Source: Chryseobacterium sp. ISL-80 (GTDB lineage: Bacteria > Bacillota > Bacilli > Bacillales > Cytobacillaceae). Taken from it: DNA of 64,000 nucleotides. This document shows positions 1 through 8,563 of this stretch, piece by piece. The stretch covers positions 310,001-374,000 of the forward strand of contig JAGGQZ010000013.1 in assembly GCA_018613055.1 (NCBI GenBank), written 5' to 3'. The notes beneath the pieces are model-generated. The model had not been told where the DNA came from. It was given only the letters and a program-made list of their open reading frames with translations, and searched no databases. The number at the start of each line of letters is the position of its first letter. Position 1 is the first letter of the stretch. The position numbers and the translations under genes are program-made.

Positions 1-585
1 ACAGGATACTTTACAGAAGAAACGCCACTGGCTCCAAACAGTCCTTATTCAGCAAGTAAAGCAGGAGCAGACATGCTCGTTCGCTCATACCATGAAACTT
101 ATGGAATGAATGTAAATATTACTCGTTGTTCCAATAACTACGGTCCATATCACTTCCCGGAAAAATTAATCCCTTTAATGATTACGAACGGGCTTGATGG
201 TGAAGAGTTGCCGATTTATGGCGATGGAAAAAATGTTCGGGACTGGCTTCATGTAAAGGATCATTGTTCTGCAATTGACCTCGTACTTCATGAAGGAAAA
301 CCAGGTGAAGTATATAACGTAGGCGGACATAATGAAAGGACTAACAATGAGATAGTTGAAATCATTGTTGAGAAATTAAAGCTTTCAAGAGATAAAATTA
401 AATATGTTGAAGATCGTCTTGGTCATGACCGTCGCTATGCAATTGACCCTCAAAAAATACAAAACGAATTAGGCTGGAAGCCAAAGTACACCTTTGAAAC
501 AGGTATTGTTGAGACAATTGACTGGTACTTAAATAATGAAGCTTGGTGGCGCCCGCTGAAAGAACGCGCTAAATTGGAGAAATAA
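1..585 (+). CDS. rfbB: dTDP-glucose 4,6-dehydratase, C-terminal part (5' end outside window)
   Basis: RmlB/RfbB converts dTDP-glucose to dTDP-4-keto-6-deoxyglucose, the second step of dTDP-L-rhamnose synthesis in the cytoplasm. The reading frame is open from base 1, so the gene starts upstream. The first ATG in the window (73) is internal, because the short-chain dehydrogenase motif YSASK (Tyr and Lys at codons 16 and 20) lies before it. Further family marks are NNYGPYHFPEKLIP and, later, DGKNVRDWLHVKDH. 194 residues are visible; the family is usually 320-350 long, so about 40% is missing. It is followed after one base by rfbD, as expected for a rhamnose operon. Identity to RmlB rather than another extended SDR epimerase is supported by the adjacent RmlD. 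Confidence 0.93.
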   Translation, partial: TGYFTEETPLAPNSPYSASKAGADMLVRSYHETYGMNVNITRCSNNYGPYHFPEKLIPLMITNGLDGEELPIYGDGKNVRDWLHVKDHCSAIDLVLHEGKPGEVYNVGGHNERTNNEIVEIIVEKLKLSRDKIKYVEDRLGHDRRYAIDPQKIQNELGWKPKYTFETGIVETIDWYLNNEAWWRPLKERAKLEK

Positions 586-586
586 A

Positions 587-1432
587 ATGAAGATAATAGT
601 AACTGGCGCGAATGGACAATTAGGACAGGATGTTGTTTCGATATTAAAAGAAAATGATCAGTTCGAGGTATTTTCATTCGGGCGTGAAGACTTGGATATT
701 GTTAACGAACAAAAGGTGAATGAAGTGATTCATTCTATCAATCCTGATTGGATTCTACATTGTGCAGCGTATACAAATGTCGAGGCGGCCGAAGATACCG
801 GTAAAGAACTGAACTGGAAAGTGAATAGAGATGGATCGGCAATCATCAGCAAAGCGGCATCAAAGGTTTCTGCCAAATTAATCTACATTAGTACTGATTA
901 TGTATTTGACGGTACAAAGCAAGACCAATATCAAACAAATGATCCTACAAATCCTTTGAATGAGTATGGCGCGGCTAAGTTAGCAGGTGAAAAAGCTGTC
1001 TTGGAATATAGTCCGAATGCTCATATTATACGTACGTCTTGGGTTTTTGGGGAAAATGGCAATAACTTTGTCTATACCATGCTTAAATTGGCCGGAAAAA
1101 TGGATACTCTTAAAGTAGTGAATGACCAATTCGGCCGGCCGACATATGCCTATGATTTAGCATCATTTATGGTGTACATTGTAAAGAACAATATCCCGGG
1201 CGGAGTTTACCACTTTTCGAATGATGAACAAGCTACCTGGTTTGAGTTTGCAAAAGAAATTCTCAAGGATCAAGATGTCGAGGTATTACCCGTGGACTCA
1301 AATGAATTCCCACAAAAGGCTACTCGCCCTAAGCACACGATTATGTCGCTTAGCAGTGTGAAGGAAACTGGGTTCGTTATTCCATCATGGAAGAATGCTC
1401 TTGTACGCTTTATGGAGGATGTAGAAAAATAA
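587..1432 (+). CDS. rfbD: dTDP-4-dehydrorhamnose reductase
   Basis: RmlD/RfbD carries out the final NAD(P)H-dependent reduction to dTDP-L-rhamnose. The 281-residue protein has the N-terminal Rossmann motif GANGQLGQ (residues 7-14), STDYVFDG (102-109), and the SDR catalytic pair Tyr127 and Lys131 in YGAAK. Its length is normal for the family. The ATG lies one base after the rfbB stop, with a GGAGAA ribosome site inside the end of rfbB, so the two are co-translated. A strong terminator follows immediately, making this the last gene of the rhamnose operon. The rhamnose is likely used for a cell-surface glycan, in keeping with the wall teichoic acid genes next door. Confidence 0.95.
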   Translation: MKIIVTGANGQLGQDVVSILKENDQFEVFSFGREDLDIVNEQKVNEVIHSINPDWILHCAAYTNVEAAEDTGKELNWKVNRDGSAIISKAASKVSAKLIYISTDYVFDGTKQDQYQTNDPTNPLNEYGAAKLAGEKAVLEYSPNAHIIRTSWVFGENGNNFVYTMLKLAGKMDTLKVVNDQFGRPTYAYDLASFMVYIVKNNIPGGVYHFSNDEQATWFEFAKEILKDQDVEVLPVDSNEFPQKATRPKHTIMSLSSVKETGFVIPSWKNALVRFMEDVEK

Positions 1433-1467
1433 AGTGAGGGAAACTTTTGTTTCCCTCACTTTTTTTA
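1432..1467 (+). terminator. Rho-independent terminator of the rhamnose operon
   Basis: A 13-bp stem (AAGTGAGGGAAAC paired with GTTTCCCTCACTT) closes over a four-base loop and is followed by a run of seven T. It begins at the rfbD stop codon. Confidence 0.92.
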
Positions 1468-1582
1468 TATAGGGAAAAATTAGGCTGTTGAGGAAATGAA
1501 ATAAACGTTAATGAGTTTGAAATTATGCATTCTGAGCTATATAATGAAGAATAGGTTAAATTTATGTTGATTTATTGAGATT

Positions 1583-1610
1583 TTGTAAATATTAAAATTG
1601 ACCTTATAAA
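1583..1610 (+). promoter_or_regulatory. candidate sigma-A promoter for tagD
   Basis: TTGTAA (1583-1588), 16-bp spacer, TATAAA (1605-1610), about 30 bp before the tagD start in an AT-rich gap after the rhamnose terminator. It is a moderate match. The remaining gap (1468-1582) shows no other recognisable element. Confidence 0.45.
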
Positions 1611-1641
1611 TTAACCTGTACAACAAGGAGTTGAGAAGCTA

Positions 1642-2031
1642 ATGAAAAAAGTATTGACATATGGTACCTTTGATTTGCTTCATACAGGTCATATTAACAT
1701 CCTGAAAAGAGCAAAGGAGTTAGGCGACCATTTGATTGTTGGCCTTTCTACAGATGAATTCAATCTAATGAAGCATAAAGAAGCTTATCATTCTTATGAG
1801 GATAGAAAATTGATCCTGGAAGCAATAAAATACGTTGATGAAGTTATTCCAGAAAACAACTGGGAGCAAAAAATTAAAGATGTATTAGACCATGAAGTTG
1901 ATATTTTCGTAATGGGAGAAGACTGGAAGGGACATTTTGATTTCCTTAAGGAGTTATGCCAGGTGATCTATCTTCCGCGAACTACGGGAGTGTCTACGAC
2001 AAAAATTAAAACTGACTTAAAGAGGGTGTGA
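1642..2031 (+). CDS. tagD: glycerol-3-phosphate cytidylyltransferase
   Basis: TagD makes CDP-glycerol from glycerol-3-phosphate and CTP, the building block of poly(glycerol phosphate) wall teichoic acid. The 129-residue protein has the nucleotidyltransferase motif GTFDLLHTGH (residues 8-17, with the HxGH signature His14/His17) and the C-terminal RTTGVSTT (113-120). Both are diagnostic of the TagD family, whose B. subtilis member has the same length. A good AAGGAG ribosome site precedes the ATG. It is followed after three bases by the glycerophosphotransferase gene that uses its product. Confidence 0.97.
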   Translation: MKKVLTYGTFDLLHTGHINILKRAKELGDHLIVGLSTDEFNLMKHKEAYHSYEDRKLILEAIKYVDEVIPENNWEQKIKDVLDHEVDIFVMGEDWKGHFDFLKELCQVIYLPRTTGVSTTKIKTDLKRV

Positions 2032-2034
2032 AGA

Positions 2035-3231
2035 ATGGTAAGAGAACTTTCCATATCAATATACCTCCTTTTCTTTAAAATGTTCTTTACTTTATTTAAT
2101 ACACTTCCATTGAAGGACAAAGTAACATTTATCGTTTCATTTGGAGATAACACTCAATATGTTTATGAAGAAATGCGTCGGCAAAATTTGAATTATGACG
2201 TAGTTTTTTTATGTAAAGGGAAAAGCATTAATTTATTTAAAGACTATGAGTCTGCGACTATCATTCCTTTTGAAACTAATAATATTATATATTGGCTTAA
2301 GTCGGTCTACCACATAGCAACATCACATAAGATCGTCGTGGATAATTACTTTGGTTTTTTTGCCGCTATTAACTTGCGTCAGGGTGTTGAAACAATTCAA
2401 TTATGGCATGCTACTGGTGCGATTAAGAAATTTGGGCTGCAGGACGAATCTGTCAAATTTAGAAGTGCAAAAGCGAAGGACCGTTTTAAAAAGGTGTACA
2501 ATAGTTTAGATAAAGTTATTGTAGGCTCGGATATCATGGAATCTATCTTTATCGATGCCTTTGGACTTGATTCTAGTAAATTATTAAAAACTGGCATTCC
2601 TCGTACAGACTTTTTCTTTGATGCACAAAAGATAAAGGAAAGCAAACAAAGGCTGTTTGGTGAAAACCAAGCATTGAATGAGAAAAAGGTTATATTGTAT
2701 GCACCAACATATAGAGATAATGAGTTAAATCAATTTAAGCTGCAGTTGGATCTTGAGCAAATGGCGAAGGATTTAGGTGATCAGTTTGTTTTAGTTCTAC
2801 GATTGCACCCGGCAGTTAAAAATAATGTTGACTATAGTGCTAAATTTCCCGGATTTGTTTTTGATTATTCATCACCCATGTATGAAATTAATGACTTGCT
2901 TCTCATTGCAGATATTCTGATTTCTGACTATTCATCTATTCCATTTGAATTTTCTTTAATGAGAAAACCAATGATTTTTTATATGTATGATTTAGATCAG
3001 TATAAAAAAGAACGTGGAATTTGGACTGGTATGATTGAGGAATTCCCAGGCCCAATTGTCAAGGATACTCATACAATTGTTGAGATGATACAGAATAATG
3101 CCTTTGACCTAAATATGATTAATCAATATGCAAGAAAGTGGAATAAATATTCCCGTGGTCAATCAAGTAAGAATTTAGTCAGCTACATGTTTAATGAGAA
3201 TCAAGCTTACCAGAAACAAAGAGCATTATAA
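2035..3231 (+). CDS. tagB: CDP-glycerol glycerophosphotransferase (TagB/TagF family)
   Basis: This 398-residue enzyme belongs to the CDP-glycerol glycerophosphotransferase family (Glyphos_transf), which adds glycerol phosphate from CDP-glycerol to the membrane-linked teichoic acid precursor. Visible family motifs are LWHATGAIKKFG, GIPRTDFFFD, YAPTYRDN, RLHP and ISDYSSIPFEFSL. An N-terminal hydrophobic stretch (residues about 5-22) fits membrane association. Its length matches the primase TagB (about 380) rather than the long polymerase TagF (about 750). No separate TagF is present in the window, so whether this enzyme only primes or also polymerises cannot be decided here. The start ATG sits three bases after the tagD stop. 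A terminator follows. Confidence 0.85.
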   Translation: MVRELSISIYLLFFKMFFTLFNTLPLKDKVTFIVSFGDNTQYVYEEMRRQNLNYDVVFLCKGKSINLFKDYESATIIPFETNNIIYWLKSVYHIATSHKIVVDNYFGFFAAINLRQGVETIQLWHATGAIKKFGLQDESVKFRSAKAKDRFKKVYNSLDKVIVGSDIMESIFIDAFGLDSSKLLKTGIPRTDFFFDAQKIKESKQRLFGENQALNEKKVILYAPTYRDNELNQFKLQLDLEQMAKDLGDQFVLVLRLHPAVKNNVDYSAKFPGFVFDYSSPMYEINDLLLIADILISDYSSIPFEFSLMRKPMIFYMYDLDQYKKERGIWTGMIEEFPGPIVKDTHTIVEMIQNNAFDLNMINQYARKWNKYSRGQSSKNLVSYMFNENQAYQKQRAL

Positions 3232-3267
3232 AAAGCTTCGAGAAGCATTTCTCGGGGCTTGTGTTTT
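3231..3267 (+). terminator. terminator after the tagB-like gene
   Basis: A 12-bp stem with two G-T wobbles (AAGCTTCGAGAA with TTCTCGGGGCTT) and loop GCAT is followed by GTGTTTTT. It separates tagD-tagB from tagGH. Confidence 0.75.
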
Positions 3268-3341
3268 TCCTATGCATAGTATGGGGAAAGTAATGTATAA
3301 TGAACAATGTTGTTACTTGGCTATAGGAAGGAAATTTTTTT

Positions 3342-4139
3342 ATGAGATCAATGTTTACGGTTATCAAGGAGCAAATAAACAGCTTTTACTTAATTAGAAG
3401 ATTATCCTTATTTGAATTGAAAAGTGCTAACAATAATAATTATCTTGGGATGCTTTGGGAAGTTATAAACCCTTCGATTCAGCTTGCGATTTATTGGTTT
3501 GTATTCGGATTTGGGATTCGTGGAGGTCAAGATGTAAACGGAATACCTTTTATTTATTGGCTGCTTTCCGGAATGTCCGTTTGGTTCTTTGTAAACCAAT
3601 CTCTGTTAGAGGGTTCGAAGTCAATCTATACAAGGATAAATTTTATATCTAAGATGAGTTTTCCTATGAGTGTCATTCCGACATACGTAATTGTATCAAA
3701 ATTTTATTCGCATCTGATACTGGTCGCTTTAATTACACTGGGGTTACAATTTACGGATTTTACCGTTTCTATCTACTTTATACAATTGCCTTATTTCATG
3801 TTTGGGACCTTAATGTTACTTATCGCAATTTCCCTAATTACATCTACGCTGGCTACCATTGTCAGGGATGTACAAATGATAGTTACTTCAATTGTCAGGA
3901 TGCTTCTCTACTTAACGCCATTGCTATGGGTCCCTCATGGATTTATAAAGAAAATCATGCTGGTTAATCCATTCTATTATTTGGTTGAAGGATACAGAGC
4001 TTCGATATTAGGTGAATCGTGGTATATAATTGAAAATATGCAATTAACACTTTATTTCTGGGGATTGGTGCTAATTCTTCTCATGATTGGGTCTGCACTG
4101 CATGTGAAATTCAGAAATCATTTTGTTGACTATATGTAA
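3342..4139 (+). CDS. tagG: teichoic acid ABC exporter, permease subunit
   Basis: TagG is the membrane half of the TagGH ABC transporter that flips undecaprenyl-linked wall teichoic acid across the membrane. The 265-residue protein has about six hydrophobic segments (for example residues 35-60, 65-85, 110-135, 140-170, 185-200 and 235-258), typical of ABC-2 exporters, and the conserved N-terminal stretch FELKSANNNNYLGMLWEVINP. The ATG at 3342 has AAGGAAA upstream. The ATPase partner tagH follows 15 bp later. Confidence 0.95.
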   Translation: MRSMFTVIKEQINSFYLIRRLSLFELKSANNNNYLGMLWEVINPSIQLAIYWFVFGFGIRGGQDVNGIPFIYWLLSGMSVWFFVNQSLLEGSKSIYTRINFISKMSFPMSVIPTYVIVSKFYSHLILVALITLGLQFTDFTVSIYFIQLPYFMFGTLMLLIAISLITSTLATIVRDVQMIVTSIVRMLLYLTPLLWVPHGFIKKIMLVNPFYYLVEGYRASILGESWYIIENMQLTLYFWGLVLILLMIGSALHVKFRNHFVDYM

Positions 4140-4154
4140 AAGGGGGTTTCTCAT

Positions 4155-4961
4155 TTGAGTGAAACAGTAATCGTAAAAAACGTTTATAAAAAATATAAAA
4201 TGCATAAAAAAAGCTCGGAGAAACTCCTGGATGTCATATTGCCAGGCGGATATGGCGAAGATTTTTATGCGCTTCAAGATATATCGTTTACAGCCAAAAA
4301 AGGTGATGTAATCGGTTTGGTCGGTGTAAATGGTTCAGGGAAATCAACCCTGTCAAATATCATATCAGGAGTTATTCCTCCCACATCTGGAACTGTAGAA
4401 ACAGTAGGGCAGACTTCGTTGATTGCGATAGCTTCCGGTCTTAATAATCAGTTGACTGGTCGTGAAAATATTGAGTTAAAATGCTTAATGCTTGGATTCA
4501 ATAAAAAACAAATCAAGGAAATGGAACCAGAAATCATTGATTTTGCGGATATTGGAAAATTCATCGATCAGCCTGTCAAGAAGTATTCAAGCGGTATGAA
4601 GTCAAGACTAGGATTCGCTATATCAGTAACGGTTAATCCTGATATCTTGGTCATAGATGAAGCCTTATCCGTAGGAGACCAGGCTTTTGCACAGAAATCC
4701 AAAAATAAGATGTTTGAGTTTAAGGAACAAGGCAAAACAATCTTCTTTGTCAGCCATTCCATGGGACAGATTAAAGAGTTCTGCGAAAAAGCTTTATGGC
4801 TGGAATACGGGGAAATTAAGGCATATGGTCCTGTTTCAGAAGTAATACCGGAGTATGAAAAGTTTTTGAAAAAGTATAAAGCGATGACGCCTGCTGAACA
4901 GAAGAAGTTCAGAGAAGAAGTCATTCGCAAACAAAGCGGCATGGTTGCCCATACAAATTGA
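4155..4961 (+). CDS. tagH: teichoic acid ABC exporter, ATP-binding subunit
   Basis: TagH powers teichoic acid export with TagG. The Walker A motif GVNGSGKS is at residues 57-64. The ABC signature SSGMKSRLGFA, the Walker B stretch ILVIDEAL and the switch histidine in FFVSHS follow in order. Translation starts at a TTG (4155) with AGGGGG upstream. At 268 residues it resembles the short TarH of staphylococci. The longer B. subtilis TagH (about 527) carries an extra extracytoplasmic domain that is missing here. The frame ends cleanly at a terminator, so this is not an obvious truncation. Confidence 0.94.
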   Translation: MSETVIVKNVYKKYKMHKKSSEKLLDVILPGGYGEDFYALQDISFTAKKGDVIGLVGVNGSGKSTLSNIISGVIPPTSGTVETVGQTSLIAIASGLNNQLTGRENIELKCLMLGFNKKQIKEMEPEIIDFADIGKFIDQPVKKYSSGMKSRLGFAISVTVNPDILVIDEALSVGDQAFAQKSKNKMFEFKEQGKTIFFVSHSMGQIKEFCEKALWLEYGEIKAYGPVSEVIPEYEKFLKKYKAMTPAEQKKFREEVIRKQSGMVAHTN

Positions 4962-4962
4962 T

Positions 4963-5002
4963 AAAATCTAGGCTGTCTTTGATAGATGGCTTAGATTTTT
5001 TG
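4963..5002 (+). terminator. terminator after tagGH
   Basis: AAAATCTAGGC pairs with GCTTAGATTTT (one wobble) over a 15-base loop, followed by a T-rich tail. It starts directly after the tagH stop. Confidence 0.75.
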
Positions 5003-5098
5003 CTTTTTTATAAGGGTTTGTAATATATAACATTAGGGTAAATATCTGAGAAAAAACCTTTTACATCATATAATCTTAATTTTCTGGAGAGGACTTAG

Positions 5099-5245
5099 TT
5101 GGTTATTTCAATACCATGGATTAGAAAAATGGCCAAACCAATTGTGGAACCTGCACTTAAATTGATTATTAATTTTGATGAGGTTAACGGAAAAAAAGGC
5201 GGAATAAACAAATTGCATAGGAATGAATGGACGTTGCATCCTTAA
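5099..5245 (+). CDS. possible small protein of unknown function (48 aa, TTG start)
   Basis: An unrecognised short frame in the 400-bp gap between tagH and tagA. It would start with TTG at 5099, seven bases after a good GGAGAGG ribosome site, and encodes a basic 48-residue peptide (IPWIRKMAKPIV near the start, ending RNEWTLHP). Upstream lies a promoter-like CTGAGA-N17-TATAAT (5046-5074). Promoter, ribosome site and frame are correctly ordered, which is why it is listed. It could equally be the remnant of a longer gene or chance. No function is proposed. Confidence 0.3.
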   Translation: MVISIPWIRKMAKPIVEPALKLIINFDEVNGKKGGINKLHRNEWTLHP

Positions 5246-5365
5246 GCTGGGATGATTTTAACTATACATCCATAAATAGTATATAAAAGAACTATTTCTT
5301 CTAACTGTATTTCATGATAATGTTAATAGATGAGATTTTTCAGTGAAGGAATAGGGTGTTTTTTT

Positions 5366-6100
5366 ATGAATAATGACAAAGTAAAAATACTCGATATACC
5401 ATTTATAAATATTACATTCGAAGAAATGGTTAATGAAACGGTAAGAAATATAAACACATCAAAAAAAACATTTATTGTTACGGCTAATCCAGAAATCGTT
5501 ATGTATGCAAAACGGAATAACCTCTATAAGGAAAATCTCTTAATTGCAGATTATATTGTTCCGGACGGTTTCGGAATTCTACTTGCCTCCAAAATCTTAG
5601 GATTACCATTGGAAGAGAGAGTAACTGGTTTTGATCTAACCATGAATTTACTCGAACAAGCTGTTGATAATAGCTGGAGTATATTTCTTTTAGGCGGAAC
5701 TGAAGAAACGAACGAAAGGGCAGCGAGTAACATGTCAGTTAAGTATCCTGGGATAAAACTTGCTGGCAGACATCATGGTTTTTTTGAGAATAATGAGGAA
5801 GAAATTATTGAGAAAGTAAAAGCGTCTAAGGCGGATATTGTATTAGTGGCAATGGGATTCCCAAAACAGGAGCAATGGATTTCAAGTCACTTAAGATTGT
5901 TCGAAAAAGGGGTATTCATTGGTGTAGGCGGTACAATAGATGTCCTTGCTGGTACAGTTAAACGGGCACCGCTATTTTGGAGAAAGAGCAATCTGGAATG
6001 GCTTTACCGGTTAATCAAACAACCATCCCGATGGAAGAGAATGCTATTTCTCCCTTTGTTTGTTTTAGATGTTATAAAGTCTAAGTATAGAAATAATTAG
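5366..6100 (+). CDS. tagA: N-acetylglucosaminyldiphosphoundecaprenol N-acetyl-beta-D-mannosaminyltransferase
   Basis: TagA adds ManNAc to undecaprenyl-PP-GlcNAc, completing the wall teichoic acid linkage disaccharide after TagO. The protein shows WecG/TagA/CpsF family motifs TANPEIVMYA, YIVPDGFGI, ERVTGFDL, MGFPKQEQWI and GVGGTIDVLAG, with a basic C-terminal tail (WLYRLIKQPSRWKRM) that in this family mediates membrane attachment. The frame is also open from an ATG at 5330, but AGGAATAGGG lies just before the ATG at 5366 and family proteins begin near that point, giving 244 residues. It stands alone, separated from tagH by about 400 bp and from tagO by 170 bp. Confidence 0.93.
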   Translation: MNNDKVKILDIPFINITFEEMVNETVRNINTSKKTFIVTANPEIVMYAKRNNLYKENLLIADYIVPDGFGILLASKILGLPLEERVTGFDLTMNLLEQAVDNSWSIFLLGGTEETNERAASNMSVKYPGIKLAGRHHGFFENNEEEIIEKVKASKADIVLVAMGFPKQEQWISSHLRLFEKGVFIGVGGTIDVLAGTVKRAPLFWRKSNLEWLYRLIKQPSRWKRMLFLPLFVLDVIKSKYRNN

Positions 6101-6270
6101 CAGCTTTTTCTGAAACTTTTTATTATTTTGCTCGTCAAATAAGTGGTAACAAAAAAAGAACCACAAACTGACCAATATGTGCTAAAATAGGAACGTTTGG
6201 TAAACATTCTTAGAAATAATGCCTGCAATAATTCGCTTATTAGGGCATTCTATACATGAGGAGGGTCATT

Positions 6271-7326
6271 ATGTTTTATTTGACCTTAATATTATGTTTT
6301 TTATGCTCTATTCTTATAACACCAATAATCAAAAAGTTGGCGTTCCGATTAGGAGCCACTGATTATCCTAATACAAGGAAGGTCCATCAAAAAATCATGC
6401 CTCGTATGGGTGGGCTAGCTATCTATATTAGTTTTGTAATTGGGTTATTAATTATGAATCCTGATAGTCCATACCACCTGGCAATCATAGCAGGAAGCGT
6501 CATTATCCTGTTTACTGGAATCATGGATGATATCTTTGGCCTTTCTGCTAAGGTCAAATTTTTCAATCAGATTGTAGCTGCCTTGGTAGTTGTGGTTTGG
6601 GGCGGGATCGATGTTGATTTCATTAATCTTCCTTTTGGTGGAAGGCTTGAATTTGGAGCATTTAGCTTGCCAATTACCATTCTGTGGATTGTTGGGGTTA
6701 CAAATGCGATTAATTTAATTGATGGATTGGACGGACTTGCAGCCGGTGTTTCCTCAATTGCTTTAATCTCCATCTCGGGGATGGCCATTGTAATGGGCGA
6801 TGTATATGTTATGACGATTGGCTTCCTTCTTCTTGCAAGTACGTTAGGGTTCTTAATTTTTAACTTTCATCCAGCGAAGATCTTCATGGGTGATACAGGA
6901 GCATTGTTCCTAGGATATATGATTGCCGTGCTTTCATTATTAGGATTTAAAAATGTAACGTTCATTTCCTTTATTATTCCTGTTATCATGCTTGGAGTGC
7001 CGATGACAGACACAATCTTCGCTATTGTTCGACGCCTTGTAAAGAAGGCACCCCTTGCTGCACCTGATAAGTCACATTTACATCATTGCCTGCTTAACCT
7101 TGGCTTCACACACAGGCAAACAGTGCTGCTGATATATGCCATCAGCGCAATGTTTGGGCTGACAGGCTTTATCTTCTCCTTTACAACCATGTGGGGATCA
7201 TTATTGATTCTCTCCATTATGATCTTGTCGATTGAATTGATTGTAGAAAGTGTAGGTTTAGTGCATAAAGATTATAAGCCGCTGCTTAATATGGTTCGTG
7301 GAATTAAATATGAAAAAAATCGTTGA
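6271..7326 (+). CDS. tagO: UDP-GlcNAc:undecaprenyl-phosphate GlcNAc-1-phosphate transferase
   Basis: TagO is the polytopic membrane enzyme that starts wall teichoic acid synthesis by transferring GlcNAc-1-P to undecaprenyl phosphate. It has about ten hydrophobic segments and MraY/WecA-family motifs: MDDIFGLS (catalytic Asp pair), NLIDGLDGLAAG, FMGDTGALFLGY and KSHLHHCLLNLG. The frame is open from an ATG at 6256, but that ATG overlaps the ribosome site GAGGAGGG, so the ATG at 6271 is chosen (351 residues; B. subtilis TagO is 358). A terminator follows at once. It could also feed other undecaprenyl-linked glycans. Confidence 0.95.
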   Translation: MFYLTLILCFLCSILITPIIKKLAFRLGATDYPNTRKVHQKIMPRMGGLAIYISFVIGLLIMNPDSPYHLAIIAGSVIILFTGIMDDIFGLSAKVKFFNQIVAALVVVVWGGIDVDFINLPFGGRLEFGAFSLPITILWIVGVTNAINLIDGLDGLAAGVSSIALISISGMAIVMGDVYVMTIGFLLLASTLGFLIFNFHPAKIFMGDTGALFLGYMIAVLSLLGFKNVTFISFIIPVIMLGVPMTDTIFAIVRRLVKKAPLAAPDKSHLHHCLLNLGFTHRQTVLLIYAISAMFGLTGFIFSFTTMWGSLLILSIMILSIELIVESVGLVHKDYKPLLNMVRGIKYEKNR

Positions 7327-7333
7327 TAAATTG

Positions 7334-7361
7334 CCCCTCGTCTTTAAGACGAGGGGTTTTC
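7334..7361 (+). terminator. tagO terminator
   Basis: CCCCTCGTC pairs with GACGAGGGG over a short TTTAA loop, followed by TTTT. It lies eight bases after the tagO stop. Confidence 0.88.
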
Positions 7362-7379
7362 GTAAAGATTTTATCATTG

Positions 7380-7412
7380 AAAAAAAATAACCCCTTATAT
7401 TTAAGGGGTTAT
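7380..7412 (-). terminator. tagU terminator (minus strand)
   Basis: ATAACCCCTTA and TAAGGGGTTAT form a hairpin; read on the minus strand it is followed by a run of T (AAAAAAA at 7380-7387 on the plus strand). It overlaps the end of tagU and, with the tagO terminator, makes a convergent pair. Confidence 0.85.
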
Positions 7413-8462
7413 CGTTTGGCCATTACTGTCAGTATTTTGCTCTGTTGTCATATTGTCGCTAGTTGTATCTGTAGTAGTCGCAGCAGAATTATCAGAGCTA
7501 ATGTTGAGATGCAATTGCAATGTTGCTATTGTTTCCGCTAATGCTATTTCGTCAAGCTGGTAATAATAAATTCCATCAATTCTAGAATCTGACCCAGCAA
7601 GATTTAATGTCTCTGTATTCAGGTTGCTTCCTGCTGTCGCATATTCAATGAAAGATTTCATTTGATCGAATCTTAAGTCAGTTGTCAAGTTTTTACCGAC
7701 TGCTTCCATGACATCGGTATACTTACCAATTGACTTCACAGATACAGCTTTTTGGATAATCGCCTTGATGATTTCCTGTTGTCTTTTTCCGCGTTCGATG
7801 TCGTTATCGAGTTTTCTCGTGCGGGCTAAAGCAAGGGCTTCTTCGCCATCAAGAGTCTGGAGACCCTCATTTAAAGTGATTGCACCAGCGCGGTCTTTAG
7901 AATCTTGCTCCGTGAACGTGTAAGGTACATTCACTTCAATTCCATTCAGCGCATCAATTACATCGATAAATGCATCGAAATTCATTTTTACATAATAATC
8001 AACAGGAACATCAAGTAATTCTTCTACTGTTTCCAATGTAAGCTCTACGCCACCGTATGCATGTGCGTGATTAATCTTTGTATAAATGTTCTTTTCAGGA
8101 ATATGGACGTATGAGTCTCTTGGGATACTTAATAGTTTAATTGATTTGTCTTCCTGGTTGAATGTAGCAAGCATTAAAGCATCAGTCCGTGAGCTTCCTT
8201 CAAATTGACGTTTGTTACTGTCATCTACTCCAATGAATAATACAGAAAAATTTTCATCGAACGGGTTTACTGCTCTTTTTCCTTCACGATCAATTGGGTT
8301 GTAGGACTCTTCCATTACCGACTCAGCTTTATTAAATAAGAATGCGCCGTATGTTATGAAGCTAAGTGATATAAGCATGAGTGGCAGTAAGACCCATCGA
8401 ATCACTCTTTTCCTTCTTAAACGCTTTTTATGAAAATTATTATTGCTCCTAAGTGAAGCCAT
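7401..8462 (-). CDS. tagU: LytR-CpsA-Psr family wall polymer ligase
   Basis: LCP proteins attach wall teichoic acid and related glycopolymers to peptidoglycan on the outer membrane face. The 353-residue protein has a basic N-terminus (residues 1-20), one membrane anchor (about 24-46), then the LCP domain with SRTDALML, SIPRDSYVHIP, KINHAHAYGG and RTRKLDNDIERGKRQQEII; the Arg and Asp residues of these motifs bind the pyrophosphate lipid carrier. A Ser/Thr/Asn-rich tail of about 30 residues is low in complexity and probably a flexible linker. The ATG at 8462 has AAGGAG upstream on the minus strand. It converges with tagO, as the lytR/tagU gene does in B. subtilis. Confidence 0.93.
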   Translation of the reverse strand: MASLRSNNNFHKKRLRRKRVIRWVLLPLMLISLSFITYGAFLFNKAESVMEESYNPIDREGKRAVNPFDENFSVLFIGVDDSNKRQFEGSSRTDALMLATFNQEDKSIKLLSIPRDSYVHIPEKNIYTKINHAHAYGGVELTLETVEELLDVPVDYYVKMNFDAFIDVIDALNGIEVNVPYTFTEQDSKDRAGAITLNEGLQTLDGEEALALARTRKLDNDIERGKRQQEIIKAIIQKAVSVKSIGKYTDVMEAVGKNLTTDLRFDQMKSFIEYATAGSNLNTETLNLAGSDSRIDGIYYYQLDEIALAETIATLQLHLNISSDNSAATTTDTTSDNMTTEQNTDSNGQTITP

Positions 8463-8563
8463 ATATTAATCTCCTTTATTATAATGTTAATTTATTGTAA
8501 AGATTAAAATTGCCCAACCTCCATTTTACAACCTTTTAGCTGGTTCGTAAATTGAATTTTTTG

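Noticed and set aside
3194-3397. Short frame between the tagB-like gene and tagG
   Set aside because: Overlaps both genes and the terminator in another frame, with no ribosome site.
7323-7541. Short plus-strand frame after tagO
   Set aside because: Runs across both convergent terminators and the end of tagU; no ribosome site.
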